Below, piece after piece: positions 8,082-15,394 of a stretch of 64,000 nt of DNA (position 1 is the stretch's first letter; the number at the start of each line of letters is the position of its first letter). The translations under genes were made by a program, and so were the position numbers. This DNA comes from DASUPK01 sp963815045. Lineage in GTDB: Bacteria > Actinomycetota > Thermoleophilia > Solirubrobacterales > 70-9. The DNA lies in NCBI GenBank assembly GCA_963815045.1, contig CAWFET010000002.1, forward strand, positions 496,001-560,000, read 5' to 3'. The notes beneath the pieces are model-generated. The model did not search any database and was not told the DNA's origin. It was given only the letters and a program-made list of their open reading frames with translations.

Positions 8082-8708
8082 CTAGGCGAGAACCAGGTCG
8101 CCCTGGACGATCTCGCGGATCGCGCCGGCGGCCCGCTCGAACTCCTCGTCGGCCATCACCGGCGTTCCCTCGAAGGGCAGATCGCGATCGATCTCTACCC
8201 ACGAGCGGCAACCGTGGTGCTCGTCCTTGACGCGCACCGTGACGGGCCGCGGGATGCGGTGGACCCGCAGGAGCAGGACGTGCAGCGGATGAGTCCGCTT
8301 CCACGCCAGGCGCTTCTGGGCGTAATCCGAGGTCCAGATGTGGAAAGGCGTCAGCGCCTCGACCACACGGTGATCCTCGGTCGTGAAGTGATCGACGATC
8401 TCGGCCCAGCTGCGGATCCTCACCCGGTCGGGCTGGGGAATGCCGCCGTCCTGGAGCAGCGCCCGCGGGGGCGGCTCCTCGTCGGGCCACACGCCCTCTT
8501 CAAGGGCGCGACGGAGCTCTGGATGATGGGACTCGCGAACCAGGTCGTTCCGCTGGTGGTCGAAGGTCGGATACAGGAAGAACTGGTCGTGCTCGACCTC
8601 GAAGTGCTTCTCGTCCTCGCGGATTCCGCCCTTGCGGAGGGCGACGAGCTGCTCGCCCTCGGCCAGCGCTCGCACGGTCACGGCCCACTCTTTCAATGCA
8701 ATTGGCAT
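8082..8708 (-). CDS. DUF1802-family protein
   Basis: A 208-residue protein with the family's features: an N-terminal LKEWAVTVRALAEGEQ, LRKGGIRE, and the His/Phe-rich FEVEHDQFFLYPTFDHQ, then a helical C-terminal half. The family has no established function. It is first in a three-gene minus-strand run with DUF1152 and the peptidase-like protein, all three in the same reading frame and separated by TAG codons. The 235-nt region upstream holds a 13-bp palindrome (8831-8843). Confidence 0.75.
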   Translation of the reverse strand: MPIALKEWAVTVRALAEGEQLVALRKGGIREDEKHFEVEHDQFFLYPTFDHQRNDLVRESHHPELRRALEEGVWPDEEPPPRALLQDGGIPQPDRVRIRSWAEIVDHFTTEDHRVVEALTPFHIWTSDYAQKRLAWKRTHPLHVLLLRVHRIPRPVTVRVKDEHHGCRSWVEIDRDLPFEGTPVMADEEFERAAGAIREIVQGDLVLA

Positions 8709-8830
8709 AGGGAATTAGGGGGTAGTCAATCTGGATTCGGATGCGGGGGCGGGGCGCAGGATTCGTGCCGGAGCCCCCTCGGGGCCGCGCAGTCTAGAGG
8801 ACGCATTCGGCTTTGACAACCCTTGTGCCG

Positions 8831-8843
8831 CTTTGTCACAAAG
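8831..8843. promoter_or_regulatory. 13-bp perfect palindrome upstream of the DUF1802 operon
   Basis: CTTTGT-C-ACAAAG, with a related TTTGACAA element 17 nt before it. It lies about 125 nt upstream of the DUF1802 start, in the 8709-8943 gap, which otherwise holds no gene I can support. A candidate operator; the binding protein is unknown. Confidence 0.4.
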
Positions 8844-8943
8844 TGAGAGGCTTAGTTGTAAGTGCCAGATAGCCCATTCCCATGCGGTGCTTGTCCTGGT
8901 TGACCGGCCAATCGACGCAAGATGCGCCATTCGCAAACGCCCG

Positions 8944-10458
8944 CTAAGAATTCCGTTCGGGGCCGTACGCACCGCCCCCGGGCGTCTCGATTCGCAGCCG
9001 GTCGCCCGCCGCGAGCTCGCCTTCGGTCTTCGCTGCAACCGGCTCGCCGTTCAGCAGATCCCGTCCCGGCGCACCCGGCTCGCCGCCCTCCCGCCCGTGC
9101 GGCGAGTGACGCCGGCGCTCGCCGATCAGCGTGAAGCGCATCGGTTCGGTCGCCTCGAGCTCCCGCACGATCCCGTCACCGCCCCGATGCAGGCCCGCGC
9201 CTCCGCTGCCCCGCCGCACGGACAGCTCCCGGACGATGATCGGATAGTCGGTCTCGAGCGCCTCGATCGGCGTGTTGAGCGTGTTCGACATCGCCACGTG
9301 CTCGGCGCTCGGCCCGTCGGCGTCCCGGCAGGCGCCCTGCCCGCCGCCGATGGTCTCGTAGTAGGTCCAGCGCTCGCCCGACAGGGTCAGGTTGTTCATC
9401 GTGCCCTGGCCCTCTGCGGGCACCGGCGCGAACCTCGCCAGGGCCGCGAAGACGAGGTCGGCGACCCGGCTCGAGGTCTCGACGTTCCCGCCGACCACGG
9501 CCGCGGGAGGCCGCGCGTTCAGCAATGAGCCTTCCTCGGCGCGCACCGAGACGGGCCGCCAGGCGCCTGCTGACGGTGGCGCATCCGGGTCGCAGACCAC
9601 ACGGACGGCGTAGAAGCAGGCCGCCTTGGTCACCGAGAGCGGGCAATTGAGATTGCCGGCCACCTGCCGGTCGCTGCCGCCGAAGTCCAGCTCGAGGGAG
9701 TCGCCGCGGACCATGGCGCGGACCTGCAGCCGGATGTCGCCGTCCCGGCCCTCGAGGACGTCCTCGGCGGTGCTCTCGCCATCGGCCATGGCGGTGAGGG
9801 CGGCGCGGGTGCGCCGCTCCGCGTAGGCCAGGATCTCGCCGGTCGCCTCGCGAAGCAGCTCCGTGCCGTGGCGGCCGGCGAGCTCGCGGAGTCGCCTGAT
9901 CCCGGTCAGGTTCGCCGCCCGCTGAGCCCGCAGGTCCGCGAGCCGCTGCTCGGGATTGCGCATTCGCCCGGCGAGCTCGCGCAGCGTTCCGTCATCTGCC
10001 CGGGTCGGGGGGATCACCACGCCCTCCTCGTCGAGCGTCACCGAGAGCGCGGGCATGCCGCCGGGCGTCGGGCCGCCGATGTCGGCGTGGTGCGCGCGCG
10101 AGGCGGAGAAGCCGAGCAGCTCGTCTTCGTGGAGGACGGGGGAGATCAGGGTGATGTCCGGCAGGTGGGTGCCGCCGCGATAGGGATCGTTGAGGATCCA
10201 GAGGTCGCCATCGGCGTGCTTCTCATTCACCACCGCGGCGACCGCGTCCGGCATCGACCCGAGGTGGACGGGTATGTGCTCCGCCTGCATGACGAGCTCG
10301 CCGGCGGCATCGAACAGGGCGGTGGAGCAGTCGTGCCGCTCCGTGATGTTCGGGGAGTGCGCCGAGCGGATCAGCACCGCGCCCATCTCGTCGCAGGCGG
10401 CGCGCAGCGCTCCGGTCATCACCTGGAGGGCGACGGGGTCGAGCCGCGATCCGCTCAT
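8944..10458 (-). CDS. hyuB: Hydantoinase B/oxoprolinase family protein (HyuB)
   Basis: A 504-residue large-subunit protein. DPVALQVMTGALRAACDEMG opens the domain, then RSAHSPNITERHDCSTALFD, ILNDPYRGGTHLPDITLISP and RAHHADIGGPTPGGMP follow, all hallmark HyuB blocks. With HyuA it hydrolyses hydantoins, N-methylhydantoin or 5-oxoproline using ATP; the substrate cannot be chosen from sequence. The ATG at 10458 overlaps the hyuA stop (ATGA), so the subunits are translationally coupled. A longer open frame to 10611 is only the antisense-like continuation inside hyuA. Confidence 0.9.
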   Translation of the reverse strand: MSGSRLDPVALQVMTGALRAACDEMGAVLIRSAHSPNITERHDCSTALFDAAGELVMQAEHIPVHLGSMPDAVAAVVNEKHADGDLWILNDPYRGGTHLPDITLISPVLHEDELLGFSASRAHHADIGGPTPGGMPALSVTLDEEGVVIPPTRADDGTLRELAGRMRNPEQRLADLRAQRAANLTGIRRLRELAGRHGTELLREATGEILAYAERRTRAALTAMADGESTAEDVLEGRDGDIRLQVRAMVRGDSLELDFGGSDRQVAGNLNCPLSVTKAACFYAVRVVCDPDAPPSAGAWRPVSVRAEEGSLLNARPPAAVVGGNVETSSRVADLVFAALARFAPVPAEGQGTMNNLTLSGERWTYYETIGGGQGACRDADGPSAEHVAMSNTLNTPIEALETDYPIIVRELSVRRGSGGAGLHRGGDGIVRELEATEPMRFTLIGERRRHSPHGREGGEPGAPGRDLLNGEPVAAKTEGELAAGDRLRIETPGGGAYGPERNS

Positions 10459-12431
10459 CCCCTCACCGCCGTGACGGTGCCGCCCGCGTCCACGCTCGCG
10501 TCCCAGCCGGGCGGCAGCACCAGAGTCGCCTCGGGCAGTTCGAAAACGCATGGGCCGTTGGCCTCGACGCCCGCCTCGGGCTCGCCCCGCAGGACTCGCG
10601 TCGTCATCCACTCACCGCCGAAGCGGGCCCGGCGCTCGCCCTCGGCCAGCCCCCCGTTCGCGGCGGCGCGGGGGCGGGGCTCGGGGCCTGGCTCGAAGGC
10701 CGCGACGCGGATCGTGACCAGCTCGAGCTCGCCCCCCGGGTCGCGATACCCGTAGCGGGTCTCGTGCTCGCGGGCGAAGTCCTCGGCCAGTTGAGCCGGG
10801 TCGGGCGTGGGCGAGCCGGGGATCGGGAGCTCGAACGCCTGGCCTCGGTAGCGCAGCTCGTAGGTGACGTCCAGCTCGGCGTCCTCCATGCCCTCGAGCA
10901 GGGGCTCGCTGAGTGCCTTCACCTCGGCCGCGATCCGCTCGGCCCCGAGCTCGTCGCCGGCAAGCAGGACCGTCCGAGCGGTATCTCGCCGTCGTCCCGC
11001 GGCGATCAGCCCCAGCGCCGAGAGAACGCCGCTGGCCCGCGGGCAGACGATTCGCGTGATCTCCAGCTCGGCGGCGAGCGCGGCCGCGTGCATCGGTCCG
11101 GCGCCGCCGAAGGGAAGCAGCGCGTAGTCCCTGGGATCGATGCCGCGCTCGACCGTGACGACGCGCAGGGCCCGGATCATCTCCTGGTTCGCCACCCGGA
11201 TGATCCCCTCCGCGGTCTCGATCTCGTCGAGGCCGAGCCCGGCCCCGAGCTCGGCGATGCTTCGGCGGGCGGACTCCTGATCCAGGGCGACGCCGCCTGC
11301 CAGCTCCGATTCCGGCGAGAGATAGCCGAGCAGCAGGTTGGCGTCGGTGACGGCCGGCTCGGAGCCGCCGCGGCCGTAACAGGCGGGCCCGGGCTCGGCC
11401 CCCGCGGAGCGAGGGCCGACGCGAAGCGCGCCCCCCGCGTCCCGCCAGCCGATCGAGCCACCGCCGGCGCCGACGGTGTGCACGTCCACCATCGGCAGCT
11501 GGATCGGGCGGCCGTCGATCTCCCGCGAGTCGGTGCGGCGGACCTCGCCGTCGTCGACCACGCAGACGTCGCAGGAGGTTCCACCCATGTCCAGCCCGAT
11601 CGCGTCCGGTGTGCCGGCCGCCTTCGCCAGGAGCGCCGAGCCGACCGCCCCACCGGCCGGGCCGGAGAGGACGCTCCACGCGCCCGCCGCGGCGGCCTCA
11701 GCTGCCTCGGCCGTCCCGCCGGACGAGCGCATGACCTCGGGCTCCGGGAGGCCTCGCTCCTGGCACGCCCCGGCGAGGCTGGTGAGATAGCGGCCCAGGA
11801 GGGGGGTGAGGTAGGCGTCGATGACGGTGGTCGAGAAGCGCTCGTACTCGCGGAAGGCGGGGAGGACCTCGTGCGAGGCGGAGACATGCTTTTCGGGGAG
11901 CGCCTCACGCAGGGCGGTGGCGATTCGCCGCTCATGCGATGGATCGCGAAACGCGAACAGCAGGCAGACGGCGATCGACTCGGCGTCGCTGCCGCGGAGC
12001 GCCTCGACGAGGCGCTCGATCTCCTCGTCGGCGAGCTGCTCGATCGTCCCCTCGGCGCCCGTTCGCTCGGCCGCCTCGAACCGGTCGCCCGGATCGACCA
12101 GCGCTCGCGGCTTCGGGCGGCAGGGGTGGTAGAGGCTCGGCCGGTTCTGCCGGCCGATGTCGAGCAGGTCCGCGAAGCCGCGCGTGGCGACCAGGGCGGT
12201 GCGGGCGCCGCGCTCCTCGAGCAGGGCGTTCGTGCCCACCGTCATGCCGTGTGTGAAGCCCTCGACGCCGGCGGGACCGGAGCCGGCGCGCGCGAGAACC
12301 TCGTCGACCGCGGCGATCACGCCGCGCGACTGGTCTTCGGGCGTGCTCGGGACCTTCGCCGTGTGGAGGCGCTCGCCGTCCAACAGGGCGGCGTCGGTGA
12401 AGGTGCCGCCGACGTCGACGCCGAGAAGCAT
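10455..12431 (-). CDS. hyuA: Hydantoinase A/oxoprolinase family protein (HyuA)
   Basis: A 658-residue ATPase-like subunit. GVDVGGTFTDAALLD is the phosphate-binding N-terminus, GFTHGMTVGTNALLEERGA the next block, then GLDMGGTSCDVCVVDDG and VDVHTVGAGGGSIGW. An ATG at 12464 would add 11 residues, but it lies inside a dispersed repeat, just outside which TAACTT sits seven bases before the ATG at 12431. Conserved sequence also begins at 12431, so I place the start there. The gene forms a coupled pair with hyuB. Confidence 0.88.
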   Translation of the reverse strand: MLLGVDVGGTFTDAALLDGERLHTAKVPSTPEDQSRGVIAAVDEVLARAGSGPAGVEGFTHGMTVGTNALLEERGARTALVATRGFADLLDIGRQNRPSLYHPCRPKPRALVDPGDRFEAAERTGAEGTIEQLADEEIERLVEALRGSDAESIAVCLLFAFRDPSHERRIATALREALPEKHVSASHEVLPAFREYERFSTTVIDAYLTPLLGRYLTSLAGACQERGLPEPEVMRSSGGTAEAAEAAAAGAWSVLSGPAGGAVGSALLAKAAGTPDAIGLDMGGTSCDVCVVDDGEVRRTDSREIDGRPIQLPMVDVHTVGAGGGSIGWRDAGGALRVGPRSAGAEPGPACYGRGGSEPAVTDANLLLGYLSPESELAGGVALDQESARRSIAELGAGLGLDEIETAEGIIRVANQEMIRALRVVTVERGIDPRDYALLPFGGAGPMHAAALAAELEITRIVCPRASGVLSALGLIAAGRRRDTARTVLLAGDELGAERIAAEVKALSEPLLEGMEDAELDVTYELRYRGQAFELPIPGSPTPDPAQLAEDFAREHETRYGYRDPGGELELVTIRVAAFEPGPEPRPRAAANGGLAEGERRARFGGEWMTTRVLRGEPEAGVEANGPCVFELPEATLVLPPGWDASVDAGGTVTAVRG

Positions 12432-12441
12432 GACCGTGAAG

Positions 12442-12497
12442 TTATCTGGGGACGGCTTCGCCATACAGCCGCGGCCACTGGCGGCCGCCCCAGATAA
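12442..12497. repeat. Hairpin-forming inverted repeat inside the dispersed repeat at the hyuA 5' end
   Basis: TTATCTGGGG (12442-12451) is perfectly complementary to CCCCAGATAA (12488-12497), and the stem nearly continues inward. It includes the apparent ATG at 12464 and abuts the hyuA -10-like box. In RNA it would fold into a long hairpin before the start codon. Confidence 0.6.
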
Positions 12498-12546
12498 GTC
12501 GCTACGGCTTCTCCTCCGCTCCGAAGTGGAGCGGCCTGGTGGCCGC
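12453..12546 (-). repeat. Dispersed structured repeat A, copy 1
   Basis: This 94-nt stretch between the methyltransferase stop and hyuA aligns along its length with 25684-25779 on the other strand. Shared blocks are GCGGCCACCAGGCC, CTCCA, GGAGC, GAAGCC, AGCGACT, GGCCGCC, GGCCGCG and ATGGCGAAGCCG. By eye roughly three quarters of positions match. It reads as a REP-like palindromic element. Confidence 0.65.
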
Positions 12547-13169
12547 TAGGACGCTTGGGCACTCCCGAATGCCAGAGGGTGGACCAGCGCAGGCATCCAC
12601 GACCAGCGGTCGCGCTCGACGGCCTCGACCTGCAGCGGGCTCTCCTGCAGCAGGTCCACCGTCGGCCGGTTGGCGTGGCAACCCGCGGCGAATGCGTGCC
12701 ACGGCCGGTGCAGGCGGTCCTGCCAGCGGGCGAGGCGCCGCGTGTCGGCACGGACGTGCTCGAGGAAGAGCAGCTTGCCGCCCGGCTTCAGCACCCTGGC
12801 GGTCTCGTCGATCGCGCGCCGCGGATCGTCGACCGTGCAGAGGACGAGGGTGGAGACGACCGTGTCGAAGCTGTCGTCCTCGAAGGGGAGCTCCTCGGCG
12901 GTCGCCGGGAGCACCCGGCCCTCGCGGTTCGCCCTGCTCAGCCGCCGCTCCAGCTTCGGGATCATCGGGGCGGCTGGCTCGGTCAGCGTCAGATCGTCGA
13001 TCTCATCCGGGTAGTACGGGAGATTGAGCCCGGTCCCGGCGCCCAGCTCCAGCACTCGGCCGCTGGCATCAGCGAGCAGTTCCCGTCTCCGCTGCGCCAT
13101 GCCGGCTCGCTCGCCGACCCACAGCAGCGGGTCGTACAGGGCGCTGAATGCGTGTTCCCAGAGACTCAT
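12546..13169 (-). CDS. Class I SAM-dependent methyltransferase
   Basis: A 207-residue Rossmann methyltransferase. Motif I is VLELGAGTGLNLPYY, then LTEPAAPMIPKLERR, ATAEELPFEDDSFDTVVST and ARVLKPGGKLLFLEHVR. The C-terminal block AAGCHANRPTVDLL resembles the METTL7/UbiE-like group that methylates small molecules or lipids. The substrate is unknown. The ATG has an upstream AAGGAGAG ribosome site. It precedes hyuA with about 115 nt in between, filled by repeat A. Confidence 0.85.
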   Translation of the reverse strand: MSLWEHAFSALYDPLLWVGERAGMAQRRRELLADASGRVLELGAGTGLNLPYYPDEIDDLTLTEPAAPMIPKLERRLSRANREGRVLPATAEELPFEDDSFDTVVSTLVLCTVDDPRRAIDETARVLKPGGKLLFLEHVRADTRRLARWQDRLHRPWHAFAAGCHANRPTVDLLQESPLQVEAVERDRWSWMPALVHPLAFGSAQAS

Positions 13170-13253
13170 CCTGACTCTCCTTACTCGCGTTAACTGGACG
13201 TAGGTGAACTACGCCACTCCGAGAGCCCGGGATGTGTGCGATCGAGCACAGCG

Positions 13254-13278
13254 GAGGCCCCGGGGATCCCGGGGCCTC
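13254..13278 (-). terminator. GC-rich stem-loop downstream of the Cys/His protein gene
   Basis: A perfect 11-bp stem (13254-13264 with 13268-13278) and a 3-nt loop, 20 nt past the stop of the gene at 13298. There is no T-run, so it may be a weak or bidirectional terminator. The rest of the 13170-13297 gap shows nothing else. Confidence 0.45.
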
Positions 13279-13297
13279 GACGCCGTCTCACTCCCCT

Positions 13298-13735
13298 TTA
13301 TGCAGCGGCTGCTTCGACCTCGCGCGTCTCGAAGGTCTCTTCGAGATGCTTGTGCGAGGGGCAGTAATCCATCCCCGGCAGCGGCTCACGCTGGCACGGC
13401 GTGCCCTTGCGAGTGCTGGCCAGACAGTTTCTCTCCTGGCCGTCGAGCGTCACGTCGGCGGGCAGTGAGTCGAGGAACTCCTCGACCAGCCCGATATGCC
13501 GCTCGATGACCATGAATACGCGGACCTGCTCGGCAAGAGCGAAGTACTCGCGGACTTCGGTGAACAGGGTCTTCGCCGGGCGGGCGAAGTAGCGGCGGTC
13601 CGAAACCAGGCGCTGGATGGTGGCCTCGCAGGCCTCCAGCAGCTTGCGTCGTGCCGCGAACGTCCTCTCCACACCCCCGGAGGTGTCGATGCGAGGAGCC
13701 AGGTCCCTGTAGATGGAACGACTGAATTGATACAT
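13298..13735 (-). CDS. Small protein with C-terminal Cys/His (zinc-finger-like) motif
   Basis: A 145-residue protein. The N-terminal 95 residues are predicted helical and rich in charged residues (RRKLLEACEATIQRLVSDRR). The C-terminus carries C-x8-C-x9-C-x2-H (NCLASTRKGTPC then YCPSH), a small zinc-binding motif seen at the ends of many uncharacterised actinobacterial proteins. No enzyme signature is present. An AGGAGAG site precedes the ATG. Upstream are phased TTAAG direct repeats. Function unknown. Confidence 0.65.
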   Translation of the reverse strand: MYQFSRSIYRDLAPRIDTSGGVERTFAARRKLLEACEATIQRLVSDRRYFARPAKTLFTEVREYFALAEQVRVFMVIERHIGLVEEFLDSLPADVTLDGQERNCLASTRKGTPCQREPLPGMDYCPSHKHLEETFETREVEAAAA

Positions 13736-13825
13736 CCGTGATCTCTCCTATCCCCCCTGAAGCCTCGTCCTCGGGCTCTTCCTGCCGTCGGACCCTCCAG
13801 GCGGTGCTGATTGAACCACGGCATA

Positions 13826-13866
13826 CCCAATTTTTGGGTTAAGCACTGATTAAGCACTATTAAGTA
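13826..13866. promoter_or_regulatory. Palindrome and three phased direct repeats upstream of 13735
   Basis: CCCAATTTTTGGG (13826-13838) is followed by TTAAGCACT (13839), TTAAGCACT (13850) and TTAAGTA (13860), spaced 11 and 10 nt, that is one helical turn. The AT-richness stands out in this genome. It lies about 90-130 nt upstream of the Cys/His protein gene and may be a multi-site operator. Confidence 0.5.
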
Positions 13867-13901
13867 GGCAGGACCTGCCCGGCCACGCCTGGACGCGCGT
13901 C

Positions 13902-15368
13902 CTACTCCCAGGTCTCCCAGCGCAGCTCATCGCCGCGGCAGAGGATGTGGCGGCCGTCGAGCTCGGGATCCAGCTCCGGGAACTCGAGGCGGCGATGTGA
14001 GCCGCGGGATTCCCGCCGCTCCAGCGCGAACCGCGCGATCAGGCGCGCCAGCGGATATGGGTCGTCGAGCAGCTGCTCCAACTCCTCCTGGCGCCTGAGT
14101 GGACCGGCGAGCCTCCAGACGGCCTCCCGGGTCTCGACCGTGGGCGGATTGAATCTCCACTCAGGCACGGCTTCGCCATCAGCGGCGGCCACAAACCCCG
14201 CCGCCGGATCTACGGCCGCCACAGAAGCCGCGGCGGCCGCTCGCGCGCCGAGCACGAAGCACTCCGTCAGCGAGTTGGAGGCGAGCCGGTTCGCGCCGTG
14301 CAGGCCCGTGTCGGCGCACTCGCCCACCGCGAACAGGCCGGGAAGCGAGGAGCGCCCGTCGAGGTCGGTGGCGATCCCGCCCATCACGTAGTGGGAGGCC
14401 GGCGAGACCGGGATCGGCTCCTTCGTGGGATCGAAGCCGGCTTCGCGCAGGGCCGCGAAGACGCTCGGGAAGCGAGCCTCGCTCAACTCCCGCATGTCGA
14501 GAAGGACGTGGTCGGCGTCGTCGCTCTTCATCCGGTCGAGGACGGCCAGGGTGACGGCGTCGCGGGGAGCGAGCTCGTCCGTGAAGCGCTCGCCGTCGGC
14601 ACCGAGCAGCGTCGCGCCCTCTCCGCGGACGGCCTCGGTGACGAGCATCCCGTCCGAATCGGTTCCGGGCGCGGACAGAGCGGTGGGGTGGAACTGGCAG
14701 AGCTCGAGGTCGGCGAGCTCAGCGCCCGCGGCGTGGGCCATCACGGGGCCCGCTCCGATCGCTCCCCACGGGTTGGTGGTCCGCGCCCAGAGGGCGGCCG
14801 CTCCGCCGGTGGCGAAGATCGTCGCCTTGGCGTGGAGCGGCTCCCGATCGGTGAGCACGCCGTGGCAGCGCTCACCGTCGCTCCAGAGCGCGACCGCCGA
14901 CGTCTTCTCGATCACGTCGATCCGCTCGTCGCGGGCCGCGAGCTCGGCGAGCCGCTCGGTGATCCGGCGACCGGTCGCCGCCCCGCCCGCGTGCACGATC
15001 CGCCTGCGCGAATGGCCACCCTCCAGCGCGAGCGACAGGCTCTCGTCCGGAAGCAGGTCGAAGTGGACGCCGCGCCGCTGAAGCTCCCTGACGATCCCCG
15101 GGGCCTCGTGCGCGAGGAGCTCGGCGGCGGATCGCCTGCACGCGCCGCGCCCGGCCGCGACCGTGTCCTCGACGTGCTGCTCGGGCGAGTCATCGGGCCC
15201 GATCGCCGCCGCCAGGCCACCCTGCGCCCAGAAGCTCGAGCTCTCGCTGAGCGGCTTCCGCGACACCATCGCCACCCGCGAGCCGGCGTCGGCCGCGGTC
15301 AGCGCCGAGTAGAGGCCGGCGGCGCCCCCGCCGACGACCACGACGTCGAATCGGTCGTCCGGCGTCAT
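13902..15368 (-). CDS. nadB: L-aspartate oxidase
   Basis: A 488-residue flavoprotein that oxidises L-aspartate to iminoaspartate in the first step of NAD synthesis. It has the FAD dinucleotide fold VVVVGGGAAGLYSALTAADA, the SSFWAQGGLAAA block, LCQFHPTAL and, late, LHGANRLASNSLTECFVLG, which together separate NadB from fumarate reductase and succinate dehydrogenase flavoproteins. A short helical C-terminal domain follows. nadA and nadC are not beside it here. The ATG lies 10 nt after TACGGT, and that box overlaps the -10 box of the divergent gene. Confidence 0.92.
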   Translation of the reverse strand: MTPDDRFDVVVVGGGAAGLYSALTAADAGSRVAMVSRKPLSESSSFWAQGGLAAAIGPDDSPEQHVEDTVAAGRGACRRSAAELLAHEAPGIVRELQRRGVHFDLLPDESLSLALEGGHSRRRIVHAGGAATGRRITERLAELAARDERIDVIEKTSAVALWSDGERCHGVLTDREPLHAKATIFATGGAAALWARTTNPWGAIGAGPVMAHAAGAELADLELCQFHPTALSAPGTDSDGMLVTEAVRGEGATLLGADGERFTDELAPRDAVTLAVLDRMKSDDADHVLLDMRELSEARFPSVFAALREAGFDPTKEPIPVSPASHYVMGGIATDLDGRSSLPGLFAVGECADTGLHGANRLASNSLTECFVLGARAAAAASVAAVDPAAGFVAAADGEAVPEWRFNPPTVETREAVWRLAGPLRRQEELEQLLDDPYPLARLIARFALERRESRGSHRRLEFPELDPELDGRHILCRGDELRWETWE

Positions 15369-15378
15369 CGCGCCGCGA

Positions 15379-15388
15379 ACCGTACTGT
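15379..15388. promoter_or_regulatory. Back-to-back overlapping -10 boxes between nadB and the deacetylase gene
   Basis: TACGGT on the minus strand (15384-15379) and TACTGT on the plus strand (15383-15388) share the TA at 15383-15384. Each is placed 6-10 nt before the first codon of its gene. Only one polymerase could open this DNA at a time. Confidence 0.5.
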
Positions 15389-15394
15389 GCGCTC

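Noticed and set aside
6159..8708. TAG reassigned to an amino acid, making one long DUF1802-DUF1152-peptidase fusion
   Set aside because: Many other genes in the window end properly at TAG, and no pyrrolysine or suppressor system is visible. Left as a question of start codons.
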